Part shown: one piece after another, positions 52,127 to 61,562 of the stretch | How positions within the stretch are numbered: position 1 is the first letter of the stretch | Layout: each line of letters starts with the position of its first letter | Assembly (NCBI GenBank): GCA_964511075.1 | Contig: CAZEDM010000001.1 | Span: 62,001 to 126,000, forward strand | From: CAZEDM01 sp964511075 | GTDB lineage: Bacteria > Zixibacteria > MSB-5A5 > RBG-16-43-9 | Length of the DNA: 64,000 nucleotides | Direction of reading: 5' to 3' | Made by a program: the position numbers and the translations under genes | Notes under the pieces: model-generated | The model's database searches: none | What the model saw: the letters and a program-made list of their open reading frames with translations, nothing else | What the model was told of the DNA's origin: nothing

Positions 52127-54559
52127 ATGTATTTAAATTGGAAATGGATTTTGGTTTCTGTTATAATTTTGCTTTTATTTCATTCCCTGAGCGATAGAGG
52201 TGTTCTGGCTCAGGAGATAAAGGACGATACCGTAAAAAGCATCACTGCGGTCAGGGTGAATTCGGGCATTAAACTCGACGGCGTGTTGGACGAGGAGGTC
52301 TGGCAGAAAGCTCCCCGCTCTGGTGATTTTATTCAGTTTCAGCCAGATGAAGGAAAACCTGCTTCCGAATCCTCTTTTGTCAGGGTAGCATATGATGATG
52401 AGGCGCTGTATGTGGCTATGGAGATGTTCGATTCTGAGCCGGACAAGATAATCAACCGTTTGACCAGAAGGGACAGGTCGATAGAGGCGGACATAGCCCA
52501 TGTGATAATAGACAGCCATCATGACCACCAGACTGCCTATGCTTTTTCGGTTTACGCCTCTGGAACCCAGAAGGATACTTACTACTACAACGACAACTGG
52601 TCAGATGAATCCTGGGATGCAGTCTGGGATGTGGCAACCCGTATAACAGATTGGGGATGGGTTGCAGAGTACAAGATACCTTTCAGCTGCCTGCGTTTTG
52701 CCTCTGAGGAGAACCCTGTCTGGGGATTCTATTGCAGTCGTAATATCAGTCGGAAGAACGAGCTGGATCGCTGGATATATATCCCGGAGAAAGCCAACGG
52801 GTTTGTCTCTTATTTCGGGCATCTGAAGGGATTGAAGAACATTATTCCTCCCAAGAGACTGGAGGTCCTGCCCTATGCTGTCTCCTATGAACAGACCGAG
52901 CCCAGAAGCCCGGGTAATCCGGATGGCAGGGATTTTTTTGGCAATTTAGGCTTTGATCTCAAATACGGTATTACCTCCGACATCACCCTGAATGCCACAG
53001 TTAATCCTGATTTCGGACAGGTGGAGGCAGACGAGACCATCTTGAATCTATCCGTTTTCGAGACCTCTTATCCGGAAAAACGGCCATTTTTCCTGGAGGG
53101 ATTCAAGATCTTCGAGACCCCTTTTGACCTTTTCTATTCCCGTAGGATAGGGAAAAGCCCTTCTTTATGGCCGGATAACGTGGATCACTATTTAAAAAGA
53201 CCCAGTGCCACCACAATTTTATTTGCAGGCAAGGTAAGCGGAAAAACAGGTGGCGGCACATCCATTGGTGTCTTGGAGGCAGTGACCCAGAAGGAAGAGG
53301 CAGAGTTTGTAGATGAGGATGGTTATAAAAGAAAAGAAGTGGTTGAGCCGCAAGCCAATTATTTCGTAGCCCGTCTTATGCAGGACGTATTTAGGAATTC
53401 AACTGTCGGTATTATGGCAACAGCAGTCAACCAGAAAAGTTATTATCCTTCCTACACCGGTGGACTGGACTGGACCCTGCGTTTTAGAAATGGCGACTAT
53501 CAGGCAAAAGGACAGCTGATAGGCTCTAAGAATAATGACGACAATGGCTGGGGCATCTGGACGTGTGTATCTAAGGACGGGGGAGAACACATCCGTGGAG
53601 AAATTGAGGGGATTTACTTAGACAGAAGCTTGAACATTAATCGTCTGGGGTTCTTAACGATTAATAATTATAAAGAAATCTATGGCTGGCTGCAGTACCG
53701 GACAACCAATAAATGGTGGATTATAAGAAAAACCTGGCACAATCTCAATGTGAGCTTAGAAGAAAACCTGTCCGGTGTGAAATTGACCCGTGGAGGGAAC
53801 TACAACAATCAGATTGAGCTAACCAACTTCTGGAACCTGGGTGGTGGGATCTGGACAGATTTCGATAATATCTATTCTGACCGGGAGACAAGGGGAGGGC
53901 CGCCTGCCCCCATACCGATTGGACAGAACTGGTGGGTCTGGTTTGAAACAGACGGCCGGAAATGGTGGCAGATTAACCCCTATTTCGAAACGGGAGATAC
54001 CTGGGACGGGCATTTTATCGAATACGAGCTATGGCTGAACCTTCAGCCCAGGTCCAACCTGGAATTCAGCCTAGGTCCCAGCTACTACCATTCTAAGGGA
54101 GTTTCCAGATGGCTTACCTATCTGGAGGATGCGGAAGGGAACAGGACCGACGATATCTTTGGAGAGCAGGAGGTGGAGAGATTCGATATGACCATCCGGG
54201 GAACCTTTACCTTCACCAAGAATCTGACCCTGCAGCTCTATGCTCAGCCTTTTATCGCGGCTGTGGATTACAGTAATTTCAAAAAACTTGTTCCGCCGGA
54301 TGGTTTCGAGTATGTGGATACCTCAGTCTATAACGAGGCAGAACAACAGCCGGATTTCAACTGGAGGTCTTTTAACTCCAATGTTGTCCTGCGCTGGGAA
54401 TACAGGCCGGGAAGCACGCTTTTTCTGGTGTGGACTCAATTCCGGGAAACCTGGGAAAATATCGGCGATTTCAGATTCAGACGTGACTGGGATAATCTCT
54501 TCGATACCGTTCCCAACAACACCTTCCTGATAAAACTCAATTACTGGTGGAGCTTGTAA
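52127..54559 (+). CDS. Outer-membrane protein with CBM9-like domain and DUF5916 barrel
   Basis: About 810 residues. A signal segment (WILVSVIILLLFHSLSDRG VLAQ) precedes a carbohydrate-binding-module-9-like domain at about 35-220 (KLDGVLDEEVWQKAP is the signature). A long region with many aromatic strands follows, ending in LIKLNYWWSL, fitting the DUF5916 family. Family members are typical of FCB bacteria and are thought to bind or pass glycans or peptides; none is well studied. I start at the ATG at 52127 because GGGAGGT lies 5 bases upstream; the ATG at 52097 lacks a site. Confidence 0.87.
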   Translation: MYLNWKWILVSVIILLLFHSLSDRGVLAQEIKDDTVKSITAVRVNSGIKLDGVLDEEVWQKAPRSGDFIQFQPDEGKPASESSFVRVAYDDEALYVAMEMFDSEPDKIINRLTRRDRSIEADIAHVIIDSHHDHQTAYAFSVYASGTQKDTYYYNDNWSDESWDAVWDVATRITDWGWVAEYKIPFSCLRFASEENPVWGFYCSRNISRKNELDRWIYIPEKANGFVSYFGHLKGLKNIIPPKRLEVLPYAVSYEQTEPRSPGNPDGRDFFGNLGFDLKYGITSDITLNATVNPDFGQVEADETILNLSVFETSYPEKRPFFLEGFKIFETPFDLFYSRRIGKSPSLWPDNVDHYLKRPSATTILFAGKVSGKTGGGTSIGVLEAVTQKEEAEFVDEDGYKRKEVVEPQANYFVARLMQDVFRNSTVGIMATAVNQKSYYPSYTGGLDWTLRFRNGDYQAKGQLIGSKNNDDNGWGIWTCVSKDGGEHIRGEIEGIYLDRSLNINRLGFLTINNYKEIYGWLQYRTTNKWWIIRKTWHNLNVSLEENLSGVKLTRGGNYNNQIELTNFWNLGGGIWTDFDNIYSDRETRGGPPAPIPIGQNWWVWFETDGRKWWQINPYFETGDTWDGHFIEYELWLNLQPRSNLEFSLGPSYYHSKGVSRWLTYLEDAEGNRTDDIFGEQEVERFDMTIRGTFTFTKNLTLQLYAQPFIAAVDYSNFKKLVPPDGFEYVDTSVYNEAEQQPDFNWRSFNSNVVLRWEYRPGSTLFLVWTQFRETWENIGDFRFRRDWDNLFDTVPNNTFLIKLNYWWSL

Positions 54560-54668
54560 AATCTCCTATAAAAAGGCTTTTCAGGTGCTCAGGGCTTTTG
54601 ACCTGGGATGGACTATTCTTTTGTCTCAGATTAAGTTTAACCCTGCCGCTAATTTAAACGAATTCAGG

Positions 54669-54697
54669 TTGACACAAAGTGAATCATGCCTTTAATT
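54669..54697 (+). promoter_or_regulatory. Promoter of the DJ-1/PfpI lipoprotein gene
   Basis: TTGACA (54669-54674), a 17-base spacer, then TTAATT (54692-54697). The spacer contains the ATG at 54686, so that codon should not be transcribed from this site, which favours the later start. Confidence 0.5.
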
Positions 54698-54715
54698 AGA
54701 AAAAAGAGGCGTTTT

Positions 54716-55348
54716 ATGTTTTGCAGATTTCAAAAAATTTTTGTGATGGCACTCTCCATCCTGTTGCTGCTCTGTTCTTATTGTCAAAATTCAGGCGAAA
54801 AAAACGAAGCTGAGCCAACTTCCAGCATTGAGGGGAAGAAAGTGGCGATAGTAGTGGGACAGCGTTATTTTAAAGACGAGGAACTGAACATCCCCAGGGC
54901 GTTGTTGGAGAAAGAGGGAGCTGTAGTCAAGATAGTCTCATCCAGATTATCCGAGGCAGAGGGGGATGGCGGAACAAAAGTCAAACCAGATATCCTGATT
55001 GATAGCCTGAATGTTGCCGAATTTGATGCTGTCGTTTTTATCGGGGGCTCGGCTGTTAAGAAAGATTTTTGGGATAATCCTAAGGCACATGCGGTTGCCC
55101 AGGAGACTGTCAAGCAGGGTAAGGTTTTGGCAGCCATCTGCTGGGGACCAGTGGTTTTGGCTAAGGCTGGTGTACTTGAGGGGAAGAAAGCAACCGGTCA
55201 CACTGCTGGAGATGCCCATGAAATTCTCAAGAGCAAGGGATGCGACTATACCGGGGAGAGTGTGACTGTCGACGGGAATATAATTACAGCCTATGGCCCA
55301 AGTTCTGCGGATTCTTTTGCAGTCGCCATCATTCAAGCGTTAAGATAA
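54716..55348 (+). CDS. Exported DJ-1/PfpI-family lipoprotein
   Basis: About 210 residues. A signal peptide with lipobox LLCSYC leads a DJ-1/PfpI domain (residues about 40-210) with the nucleophile-elbow Cys in LAAICWGPVVLAKAGVLEG and the trailing ATGH. Most DJ-1 relatives are cytosolic glyoxalase/chaperone/protease-like proteins; this one is predicted to be anchored outside the inner membrane. The start at 54716 is favoured by GAGG 8 bases upstream and by the promoter position. A related exported gene is at 63467. Confidence 0.85.
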   Translation: MFCRFQKIFVMALSILLLLCSYCQNSGEKNEAEPTSSIEGKKVAIVVGQRYFKDEELNIPRALLEKEGAVVKIVSSRLSEAEGDGGTKVKPDILIDSLNVAEFDAVVFIGGSAVKKDFWDNPKAHAVAQETVKQGKVLAAICWGPVVLAKAGVLEGKKATGHTAGDAHEILKSKGCDYTGESVTVDGNIITAYGPSSADSFAVAIIQALR

Positions 55349-55510
55349 ATATACCGAAGAAAAGTGTTTCAGGAGCACAAGACTCCTGACCTCCTTCTAG
55401 TGGCTACAGATGATTTTTTTTCAATCGGAAAAGTGACGTACGATTACATCTGTCTTTAACAGACAATCTGAGTAGACCTCACCCCCGCTTCTGGCAGGAT
55501 TTCCAACCTG

Positions 55511-55568
55511 TCCCTCTCCTTGGGAAGGAGAGGGAAAATGATATCCCCTCCTTTTTAAGGAGGGGATA
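55511..55568. repeat. Third pair of unrelated perfect palindromes
   Basis: At 55511-55535, TCCCTCTCCTT-GGG-AAGGAGAGGGA. At 55542-55568, TATCCCCTCCTT-TTT and its exact complement. They are 6 bases apart, between convergent genes. Confidence 0.85.
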
Positions 55569-55615
55569 AGGTTTTGAAATCGAACTACTACGATAAACTT
55601 GATAATGGGTCAAGT

Positions 55616-55960
55616 CTAAAATTTTTCCCTGATTCCCTCAAGCGTATTTTTTGCCTCAGGCACCATCTCCAGTAAGCGGTTGAGCTTTTCACAGGCATAA
55701 TCCTCACAAAAGGCGCAGTTCTCTATGTTCCTTTCCTGTCCGCACTTTCTTATCTCACAGACCTGGCAGTGGCTGAAAAAAGGCTCACTTTTGGATATGC
55801 AGCCGTTGCAGTTGATATCCTCAGGTTTCAAATTGGCGTTATAGGCCTTGGACCACTGCTCTGCCACTTTCCTCCGCTCGTCGTCATCATCACTTTGCGT
55901 GGCTATGAATGCGGGACACGAGGAGCAATTGATTCCGCAGAAGGCAATCATCTTATCCAT
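55616..55960 (-). CDS. DUF3795 cysteine-rich protein (2)
   Basis: About 114 residues with the DUF3795 Cys pattern: CGINCSSCPAF, INCNGCISK, CQVCEIRKCG and CAFCEDYACEKL. It is clearly related to the gene at 51158-51556. I start it at the ATG at 55960, preceded by AAAGGAG at 9 bases. The longer frame begins with TTG inside that spacing. Metal binding is likely, function unknown. Confidence 0.85.
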   Translation of the reverse strand: MDKMIAFCGINCSSCPAFIATQSDDDDERRKVAEQWSKAYNANLKPEDINCNGCISKSEPFFSHCQVCEIRKCGQERNIENCAFCEDYACEKLNRLLEMVPEAKNTLEGIREKF

Positions 55961-56050
55961 ATTTCTCAACTCCTTTAGTTAAAAATGGGGTTTAAGGTTC
56001 TAAATTCCGTTTTAATCTATTCAGTCTCTCTATTTTACTGAAGTCCAAAT

Positions 56051-57376
56051 TTACGCCTGAAATACGATCTCTCCATTCTTTAAGACAAGGTAAGTGGTTT
56101 TGATATTCTGAATATCCTCCAGGGGGTTCTTATTCAGGATTAAGATGTTTGCACTTTTATCCGTAGAGATAGAGCCAAATTTCTGGTCTTTTCCCAGCCA
56201 TTGGGCTGGATATAAGGTTACTCCCCGGATGATCTCCCATTCAGAAAGGCCAAGCTCCTTCAGTAACTGCATCTCGTTAAAATTAAACAAGGGATTATAT
56301 CCATCCTGCCCTATCAGAATCTTTATTCCCTGCCGAATAAATTCTTTGGTGATAACTCCTCCGATCTCCAGCAGGATCCCAAAACGTTTTCTGAACTTGT
56401 CCGGTTCATCTGGACTGAATTCCTCAGGATGTTCGGAATAACGCTTGAAGACATGCAAAGTCGGGCAGAAATAGACCTGGTTTTCAAGCATCTTATCTGC
56501 CAACGATTTCAATTTAGTTTCCGAGATAGAATCGATACCCAGGTCGAACATCCGGTTGATAAAAACTTCCTTATTTTCCGGAGAGGAAGCGATGAGTTTA
56601 TCATGTTCAGATTTTAAATCATCCGTCAGAACTATATACCAGGGTGATTTACCATGCTCGATACATCTTATGCCCAAATCGATTGCTCTGTCCACCGGAA
56701 CCGAATGGAAAAAGGTGGGACCCGGATCATGGGTAACTGGCAGGTTGACTTCTTCGGCTTTATCTAAGAGATATTTTAGAACATCTACATCAAATTTACC
56801 GAAGGTTTTAACTAAAGCTGCACACTGTGTAGAGATTTGCCGGATTATGTTTTCCGCATCCTGCAGGGTGTCAACAGCTACACTCCAGCCGTGCCAGCGC
56901 TCGTTCATCTGCTCCCCTCTTAAAGGACTTTTCTCCAGCATAGGTCCGGAATAGAAAAGCTCAGGGCCGATATAATCCCCGGATGATATTTTATCTTTGA
57001 ATCCCTTTAAGGTTTCAACTGGTCCGCCACAATCCCGTACCTGGGTTATTCCCTTCTCCACGAATTTCTTTAACACCTGCTTTTCCAGTGCCTCTGAAAG
57101 GCTTCCACCTGCAATTCCGCACTCCTCCAGTATCTCCTCCCTGTCTTTTTCTGGCTGGTTGGTTAAAACGCTCAGATGGGTATGGCACTCGAAAAGCCCG
57201 GACAAGGCAAATTTATCCGAGCAATCTATGGATTTTATATTCTCTTTTTCTGCAGAATTTAATTTGCCCACTTCCTTTATTATCTGGTCCTCAATTAAAA
57301 TATCCAGATTCTCTCGCAGAGCTCCCTCCTTTACACCAACTAAATTGACGTTCTTGATTAGAATTTGTTCCCTCAT
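56051..57376 (-). CDS. Metal-dependent amidohydrolase
   Basis: 441 residues of the imidazolonepropionase/prolidase-like amidohydrolase branch. Metal-binding features are visible: ECHTHLSVL after strand 1, VTHDPG and CIEHG in the middle and IGQDGYNP near the end, followed by the composite beta-sandwich (SANILILNKNPLEDIQNIKT). No signal peptide is seen. The substrate is unknown (dipeptides, hydantoin-like or lactam compounds in relatives). It lies in a minus-strand pair with the SGNH-like lipoprotein gene 58 bases upstream. Confidence 0.85.
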   Translation of the reverse strand: MREQILIKNVNLVGVKEGALRENLDILIEDQIIKEVGKLNSAEKENIKSIDCSDKFALSGLFECHTHLSVLTNQPEKDREEILEECGIAGGSLSEALEKQVLKKFVEKGITQVRDCGGPVETLKGFKDKISSGDYIGPELFYSGPMLEKSPLRGEQMNERWHGWSVAVDTLQDAENIIRQISTQCAALVKTFGKFDVDVLKYLLDKAEEVNLPVTHDPGPTFFHSVPVDRAIDLGIRCIEHGKSPWYIVLTDDLKSEHDKLIASSPENKEVFINRMFDLGIDSISETKLKSLADKMLENQVYFCPTLHVFKRYSEHPEEFSPDEPDKFRKRFGILLEIGGVITKEFIRQGIKILIGQDGYNPLFNFNEMQLLKELGLSEWEIIRGVTLYPAQWLGKDQKFGSISTDKSANILILNKNPLEDIQNIKTTYLVLKNGEIVFQA

Positions 57377-57434
57377 CTCTTATTTACTTAGGGGTGGGAA
57401 ATAATTTATTTTGTTTAAGGATTGATTGAAAACG

Positions 57435-58244
57435 TCATTTGCCGGTTAAGCTTGTGCTATCTCCTATACCCTGAATTACATTAACTATTCTCTGACAAAA
57501 TAAAGGAGCAACCTTTTGTGAAAATTTCTCATTGGGATGGGAGTTGTCCGGGCTAAAAGCATATTCATCTTTGAGATAAAACCCTCCCTCGGTCTCCAGC
57601 TCATAGAAATCCCAGATGTAGATGTTATCCCCTTTCTCGTCCCACTGGTTTTTCACCCAGGTGAAAAACTCTCTGGCTCGTTCGGCAGTTTCCTCGTCTG
57701 TGGCGTTTTTCACCAATGCGGCGCCGGTCCAGAGGATAAACTTGTTTTCTGGAAACTGATGCATTTTCTGTTTCAAAGCTTGGTACTGGAGCTTGTAATT
57801 CTCAGCCCTTTTTTCCTCTGAGTTTATATTCGGGTTGCCCGTATCCTGCATTAGCTTGCTTACCGGAAAGCAGTGTTTCCATACAATGACATCATACTTT
57901 TTGGTAAAAATTTCCAGGGTAGGCTCGCTCATAAAGGGTTTGTCCCCGGCGTTTTTAACCCAGATATTATAGTAATCAAAAGGATAGTTTTTCCAGCCAT
58001 AGGGTGAGGTCTTGGGGAAAACCTGCTCTTCGATTTTATAGTTTGTGCCATTTTCTTTATTATACTTTTTGAACCACTGGGGGACCCCTCCCTTCCAGAT
58101 TACCTCTCCAGTGCTGTGATGCAGGAAGATTATTTTCATACCTTCTCCCTTTGATTGTTTTTCAGATTTATTACAGCCAGTCGACGAAAAGATCAAAAGA
58201 ATCTGAATTATTATAATGCAAGGTAGATTGAATATGTTTCGCAT
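57435..58244 (-). CDS. SGNH-hydrolase-like lipoprotein
   Basis: 269 residues. A signal peptide with lipobox FSSTGC is followed by IIFLHHSTGEVIW, which occupies the place of a GDSL block, and ends with DNSHPNEKFSQ, which looks like the catalytic Asp/His block of SGNH enzymes. The middle block (VIVWKHCFPVS) is divergent. The fold assignment is moderately sure and the activity is not. A promoter with TTGACT and TAAAAT lies at 58268-58295. Confidence 0.65.
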   Translation of the reverse strand: MRNIFNLPCIIIIQILLIFSSTGCNKSEKQSKGEGMKIIFLHHSTGEVIWKGGVPQWFKKYNKENGTNYKIEEQVFPKTSPYGWKNYPFDYYNIWVKNAGDKPFMSEPTLEIFTKKYDVIVWKHCFPVSKLMQDTGNPNINSEEKRAENYKLQYQALKQKMHQFPENKFILWTGAALVKNATDEETAERAREFFTWVKNQWDEKGDNIYIWDFYELETEGGFYLKDEYAFSPDNSHPNEKFSQKVAPLFCQRIVNVIQGIGDSTSLTGK

Positions 58245-58267
58245 TCTGTTGCCTAATCCTTTCTTTT

Positions 58268-58295
58268 ATTTTACTTATTCCATACCCAAAGTCAA
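58268..58295 (-). promoter_or_regulatory. Promoter of the SGNH-like lipoprotein
   Basis: TTGACT (58295-58290), a 16-base spacer, then TAAAAT (58273-58268) on the minus strand. Confidence 0.5.
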
Positions 58296-58392
58296 GTTTT
58301 TATTGATTGGCGGATAGATGTTCTTCAGGAGGAGTGGAGAAATGGAATCCGTCAATACTCTTCCTTGCTCCAAGCAGTTTGTCTTTAATTCC

Positions 58393-58421
58393 TTGACATG
58401 GAAAGGATACGAATATATATT
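58393..58421 (+). promoter_or_regulatory. Promoter of the cyclophilin gene
   Basis: TTGACA (58393-58398), a 17-base spacer, then TATATT (58416-58421), about 100 bases before the ATG at 58525. Confidence 0.7.
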
Positions 58422-58524
58422 TCTTAGAAAAAGGGATACAGAATAAAAAAATATCAGGATAAAGGAGGTGCGGAAAAAAAGGATTTTTAAGAAATTGACC
58501 AGAAACATTTTAAAGGAGGAACAA

Positions 58525-59172
58525 ATGAAAAAGGTAGTCTACTTACTGATGATTGCTCTTCTGGTGTTCAGTTTCGCAGGATGTAAGAAGGAGATGAAAG
58601 CGGAAAATCAAGGATCCGAATCGGGAAAGGCAGAGGCTTTGGCTGATACGGTTAAGTCCAAGGTTCCGGCTGATACCACGGAGGTGATCGTGAGGGATAA
58701 AAACCCCATCGTGGTTCTGGAAACCAATCTCGGAAATATCGAGCTGGAGCTTTTCTGGAAAGAAACCCCCAAAACTGCACTTAATTTTCTCAGGTTGGTT
58801 CATCAAGGATATTATGATGGCTTGACTTTTCATCGCGTGATCCCTAATTTCGTGGTTCAGGGAGGGGATCCCAAAGGCGATGGAACCGGAGGTCCGGGTT
58901 ACTCTATACCTTTCGAGCAGGCTAAGACCAAACATCTCAGAGGCTCCCTGGGTATGGCAAGGGCACAGGATCTGAATTCTGGGGGGAGCCAGTTCTATAT
59001 CTGCTTAAAAGACCTGCCCATGCTGGACGGGAAGTATGTGGTCTTCGGCAAGGTAATCAAGGGTATGGATGTGGTGGATAAGATAGCTCAGGTTAAAACC
59101 GACCAGAACGACAGGCCTCTGGAAAAAGTGGTGATGAAGAAGGTATATGAGAAGATGGAAGAGAAAAAATAA
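58525..59172 (+). CDS. Cyclophilin-type peptidyl-prolyl isomerase, lipoprotein
   Basis: About 215 residues: a signal peptide with lipobox SFAGC, a spacer of about 45 charged residues, and a cyclophilin domain. The active-site stretch is intact (FHRVIPNFVVQGGDPKGDGTGGPGY, in part FHRVIPNFVVQGGDPKG), with later SGGSQFYICL and LDGKYVVFGKV. It should assist folding of exported or outer-membrane proteins. The start at 58525 is chosen because AAAGGAGG lies 6 bases upstream and the signal peptide begins there; the longer GTG frame from 58468 adds a non-signal segment. A strong terminator follows. Confidence 0.92.
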   Translation: MKKVVYLLMIALLVFSFAGCKKEMKAENQGSESGKAEALADTVKSKVPADTTEVIVRDKNPIVVLETNLGNIELELFWKETPKTALNFLRLVHQGYYDGLTFHRVIPNFVVQGGDPKGDGTGGPGYSIPFEQAKTKHLRGSLGMARAQDLNSGGSQFYICLKDLPMLDGKYVVFGKVIKGMDVVDKIAQVKTDQNDRPLEKVVMKKVYEKMEEKK

Positions 59173-59201
59173 CCGACAGAAGAAAAAATTCAGAGATTGG
59201 A

Positions 59202-59232
59202 AACGGGAGGTATTATGACCTCCCGTTTTTTT
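59202..59232 (+). terminator. Rho-independent terminator after cyclophilin gene
   Basis: Stem AACGGGAGGT (59202-59211) pairs perfectly with ACCTCCCGTT (59218-59227), loop ATTATG, and the pairing runs into TTTTTTT. Confidence 0.92.
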
Positions 59233-59393
59233 ACTCGAGAGCTCTGCAAAATTCTTTTTTGCAGGGCTTCCTGCCTTAACGGGATGCCTACGTAAAGATA
59301 AATCATTGATTCCTCGTCCGAATTCGGATCCTGTGGATAGGTTGTGCACCTTACCCGATGATACTCTTTTTTCATAGAACAGAACTTAATCCC

Positions 59394-59422
59394 TTGACAG
59401 GGATTTAAAGTCAAAATATATT
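59394..59422 (+). promoter_or_regulatory. Promoter of the Lon-type protease gene
   Basis: TTGACA (59394-59399), a 17-base spacer, then TATATT (59417-59422), so transcription should begin about 20 bases before the ATG. Confidence 0.7.
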
Positions 59423-59447
59423 CCCAGAAAGGCTTTTCTTTTAAAAA

Positions 59448-61160
59448 ATGAGTTCAAACTTTACAGATTTCCAGAAGTCGGAGATAGAGAGGCTCCGGAA
59501 GAGGATTCAAGAAGCGGGTTTACCCTTTCTGGCAGAGAGGAAGGCGCTTTTAGAGCTGGAGAGATTGAAACATATCTCCTTCGCCTCAGGTGAATTCGAC
59601 TTGATCTGGAGCTATATCGATTGGCTTATCTCACTTCCCTGGGAGAAGAGCTCTGCCGGGGGAATAGATGTGGAGAGATTGGAGAAGGTCCTGGATAAGG
59701 AGTATTTCGGGCAGAAGAAGATGAAGGAGAGAATCTACGAGTACTTTGCCATTCGCCAGTTAAAAAAGGATATAAAGGGTTCTATTTTGTGTTTTGTGGG
59801 TCCTCCTGGAACTGGCAAGACAGCCTTAGCCCGCTCTATCGCTTTGGCTCTGGATCGAAAATACGTTCGATTGAACCTGGAGGGGATTACCAAAAGACAG
59901 GAGATAAAGGGGGAAAGGTTCGGCTTCTTAGGCGGGTCGCCTGGTGCTGTGATTAAGAACCTAAGGGAAGCTGGGTGTAATGACCCGCTATTTTTAATAG
60001 AGGGTGTGGACGAGTTAGGCAACGGAACCCCCAGGGGAGAGGTTATCTCTGCATTGCTGGATGCTCTGGACCCCGAGCATAATTTTAACTTTATTGACAA
60101 TTACCTGGCTCTTCCTTTTGACCTCTCTGAGGTATTATTTATAGCTAAGGCTCATAATATAGACGAGATTCCGGATGCGCTCCTGGACCTGCTGGAGATA
60201 GTCGAGTTCACCGGGTTCATTGAAGAGGAGAAGCTGGAAATTGCCAGAAGATACCTTATCCCTTCGCAGATAAAAAGGCACGGGCTTTCGGAAAAACAGG
60301 TTCAGATAACCGACGAGGCTATAAAGAAGATCATCCGGGAATACGCTATCGAGGAAGGGATAAGGATTCTGCAGAGGGAGATCATAATCATCTGTAGAAA
60401 GATCGCCCGGATGAGAGCCTCGGGCAGCGGAAAGATCTGGAAAGTTTATCCGGAGAATTTGAAAGACTACCTGGGTGCTCCGGTGTATATCCCGGAGCTG
60501 ACCGAGAAGAAACCGGAGGTGGGGCTGGTCTGCGGTTTAGCCTGGACCCCTTCAGGCGGGGATATCATGCTTATAGAGGGTTTGAAGATGAGAGGAAGCG
60601 GACAGGTCTTCTCCACCGGTCAGTTAGGAGGAGTTATACGGGAAACCATTCAGACCGCTCACAGTTATGTGCGCTCCCAGGCTCCTCTACTGGGAATAAA
60701 CTCGAAGGATTTTACCGATTACGATATCCACTTGCATTTTCCCCGGGAGGCTATTCCCAAGGACGGTCCCTCTGCCGGGATCGCCATCTGTCTTTTAATC
60801 GCCTCGGTTATGAGCGATAAGCCCGTAAGGAATGATATCGCGATGAGCGGGGAGATGTCCTTAAGGGGGAATGTCCTTCCGGTTGACGGGATTAAGGAAA
60901 AGCTCTCCGCAGCCAGGAGGGTGGGAATAAAAAAGGTTATATTGCCTAAAGCCAACCAAAAGAGTCTTCCGGATCTGCCTGAGAGGTTAAGAGAGGAGCT
61001 TGAGTTTATCTGGGTGGAGAGGATGGAGGAGGTTTTTGAAAAAGCCTTATTTGGCTTTGGGGAACAGAAAAGGCTTCACCGGGTCATAGAGAAAGAGCTG
61101 GAGAAACTCGAAAAGAAGAAAAAAAATAAGAAGAAAAGGAAAATAAAAACTGGAGGATGA
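59448..61160 (+). CDS. Lon-family protease lacking the N-terminal domain, with degenerate ATPase site (LonC-like)
   Basis: 570 residues against about 780 in LonA: the roughly 240-residue N-terminal substrate domain is missing. The AAA region begins near 85. Walker A is intact (GPPGTGKT, 118-125). The Walker B block is LFLIEGVDELG where Lon has LFLLDEIDKM, so the catalytic Asp-Glu is Glu-Gly. The sensor-1 Asn and the Arg finger positions are Ala/Lys and Leu (LLDLLEIV against LLDRMEVI). The sensor-2 Arg remains. The protease domain is complete: Ser442 in PKDGPSAG and Lys485 in GIKEKL, 43 apart as in E. coli. A Lys-rich tail ends the protein. It probably cleaves unfolded proteins with little or no ATP use. 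Confidence 0.88.
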   Translation: MSSNFTDFQKSEIERLRKRIQEAGLPFLAERKALLELERLKHISFASGEFDLIWSYIDWLISLPWEKSSAGGIDVERLEKVLDKEYFGQKKMKERIYEYFAIRQLKKDIKGSILCFVGPPGTGKTALARSIALALDRKYVRLNLEGITKRQEIKGERFGFLGGSPGAVIKNLREAGCNDPLFLIEGVDELGNGTPRGEVISALLDALDPEHNFNFIDNYLALPFDLSEVLFIAKAHNIDEIPDALLDLLEIVEFTGFIEEEKLEIARRYLIPSQIKRHGLSEKQVQITDEAIKKIIREYAIEEGIRILQREIIIICRKIARMRASGSGKIWKVYPENLKDYLGAPVYIPELTEKKPEVGLVCGLAWTPSGGDIMLIEGLKMRGSGQVFSTGQLGGVIRETIQTAHSYVRSQAPLLGINSKDFTDYDIHLHFPREAIPKDGPSAGIAICLLIASVMSDKPVRNDIAMSGEMSLRGNVLPVDGIKEKLSAARRVGIKKVILPKANQKSLPDLPERLREELEFIWVERMEEVFEKALFGFGEQKRLHRVIEKELEKLEKKKKNKKKRKIKTGG

Positions 61161-61562
61161 ATGGATACTATGGAAAAAATCTTCAAGGAGAACAGGAGCA
61201 TCGCTGTGGTAGGGCTTTCCTCCAATCCAGCGCGAGCAAGTCATTCAGTTGCCAGATATCTCCAGTCCCAGGGCTACCAGATCATACCGGTAAATCCACA
61301 TGAGAAAGAAATCTTGGGAGAAAAAGCTTATCCGGATTTACTCTCCATTCCGGAGAAGGTGGATATTGTCGATATCTTCCGAAGATCTGAGGATGTGCCT
61401 CCCATCGTCGACCAGGCGATCCAGATAAAGGCGAAGGTTGTGTGGATGCAGGAGGGGATCGTCAATCAGGAAGCAGCAGAGAAAGCTAATTCCGCAGGGT
61501 TGACTGTAATTATGGACAAGTGTATGTATAAGGAACACTGCAGATGTAAACCTGGTCTTTAA
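61161..61562 (+). CDS. CoA-binding domain protein (YccU-like)
   Basis: 133 residues, a single Rossmann CoA-binding domain: IAVVGLSSNPARASHSVARYLQ at the start, IPVNPHEKEILG, and WMQEGIVNQEA near the end, with a final CMYKEHCRC. This is the common stand-alone COG1832/YccU family whose role is not established. The ATG directly follows the protease stop codon and shares its ribosome site GGAGGA, so the two are translationally coupled. The ATG at codon 4 is an alternative start. Confidence 0.9.
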   Translation: MDTMEKIFKENRSIAVVGLSSNPARASHSVARYLQSQGYQIIPVNPHEKEILGEKAYPDLLSIPEKVDIVDIFRRSEDVPPIVDQAIQIKAKVVWMQEGIVNQEAAEKANSAGLTVIMDKCMYKEHCRCKPGL

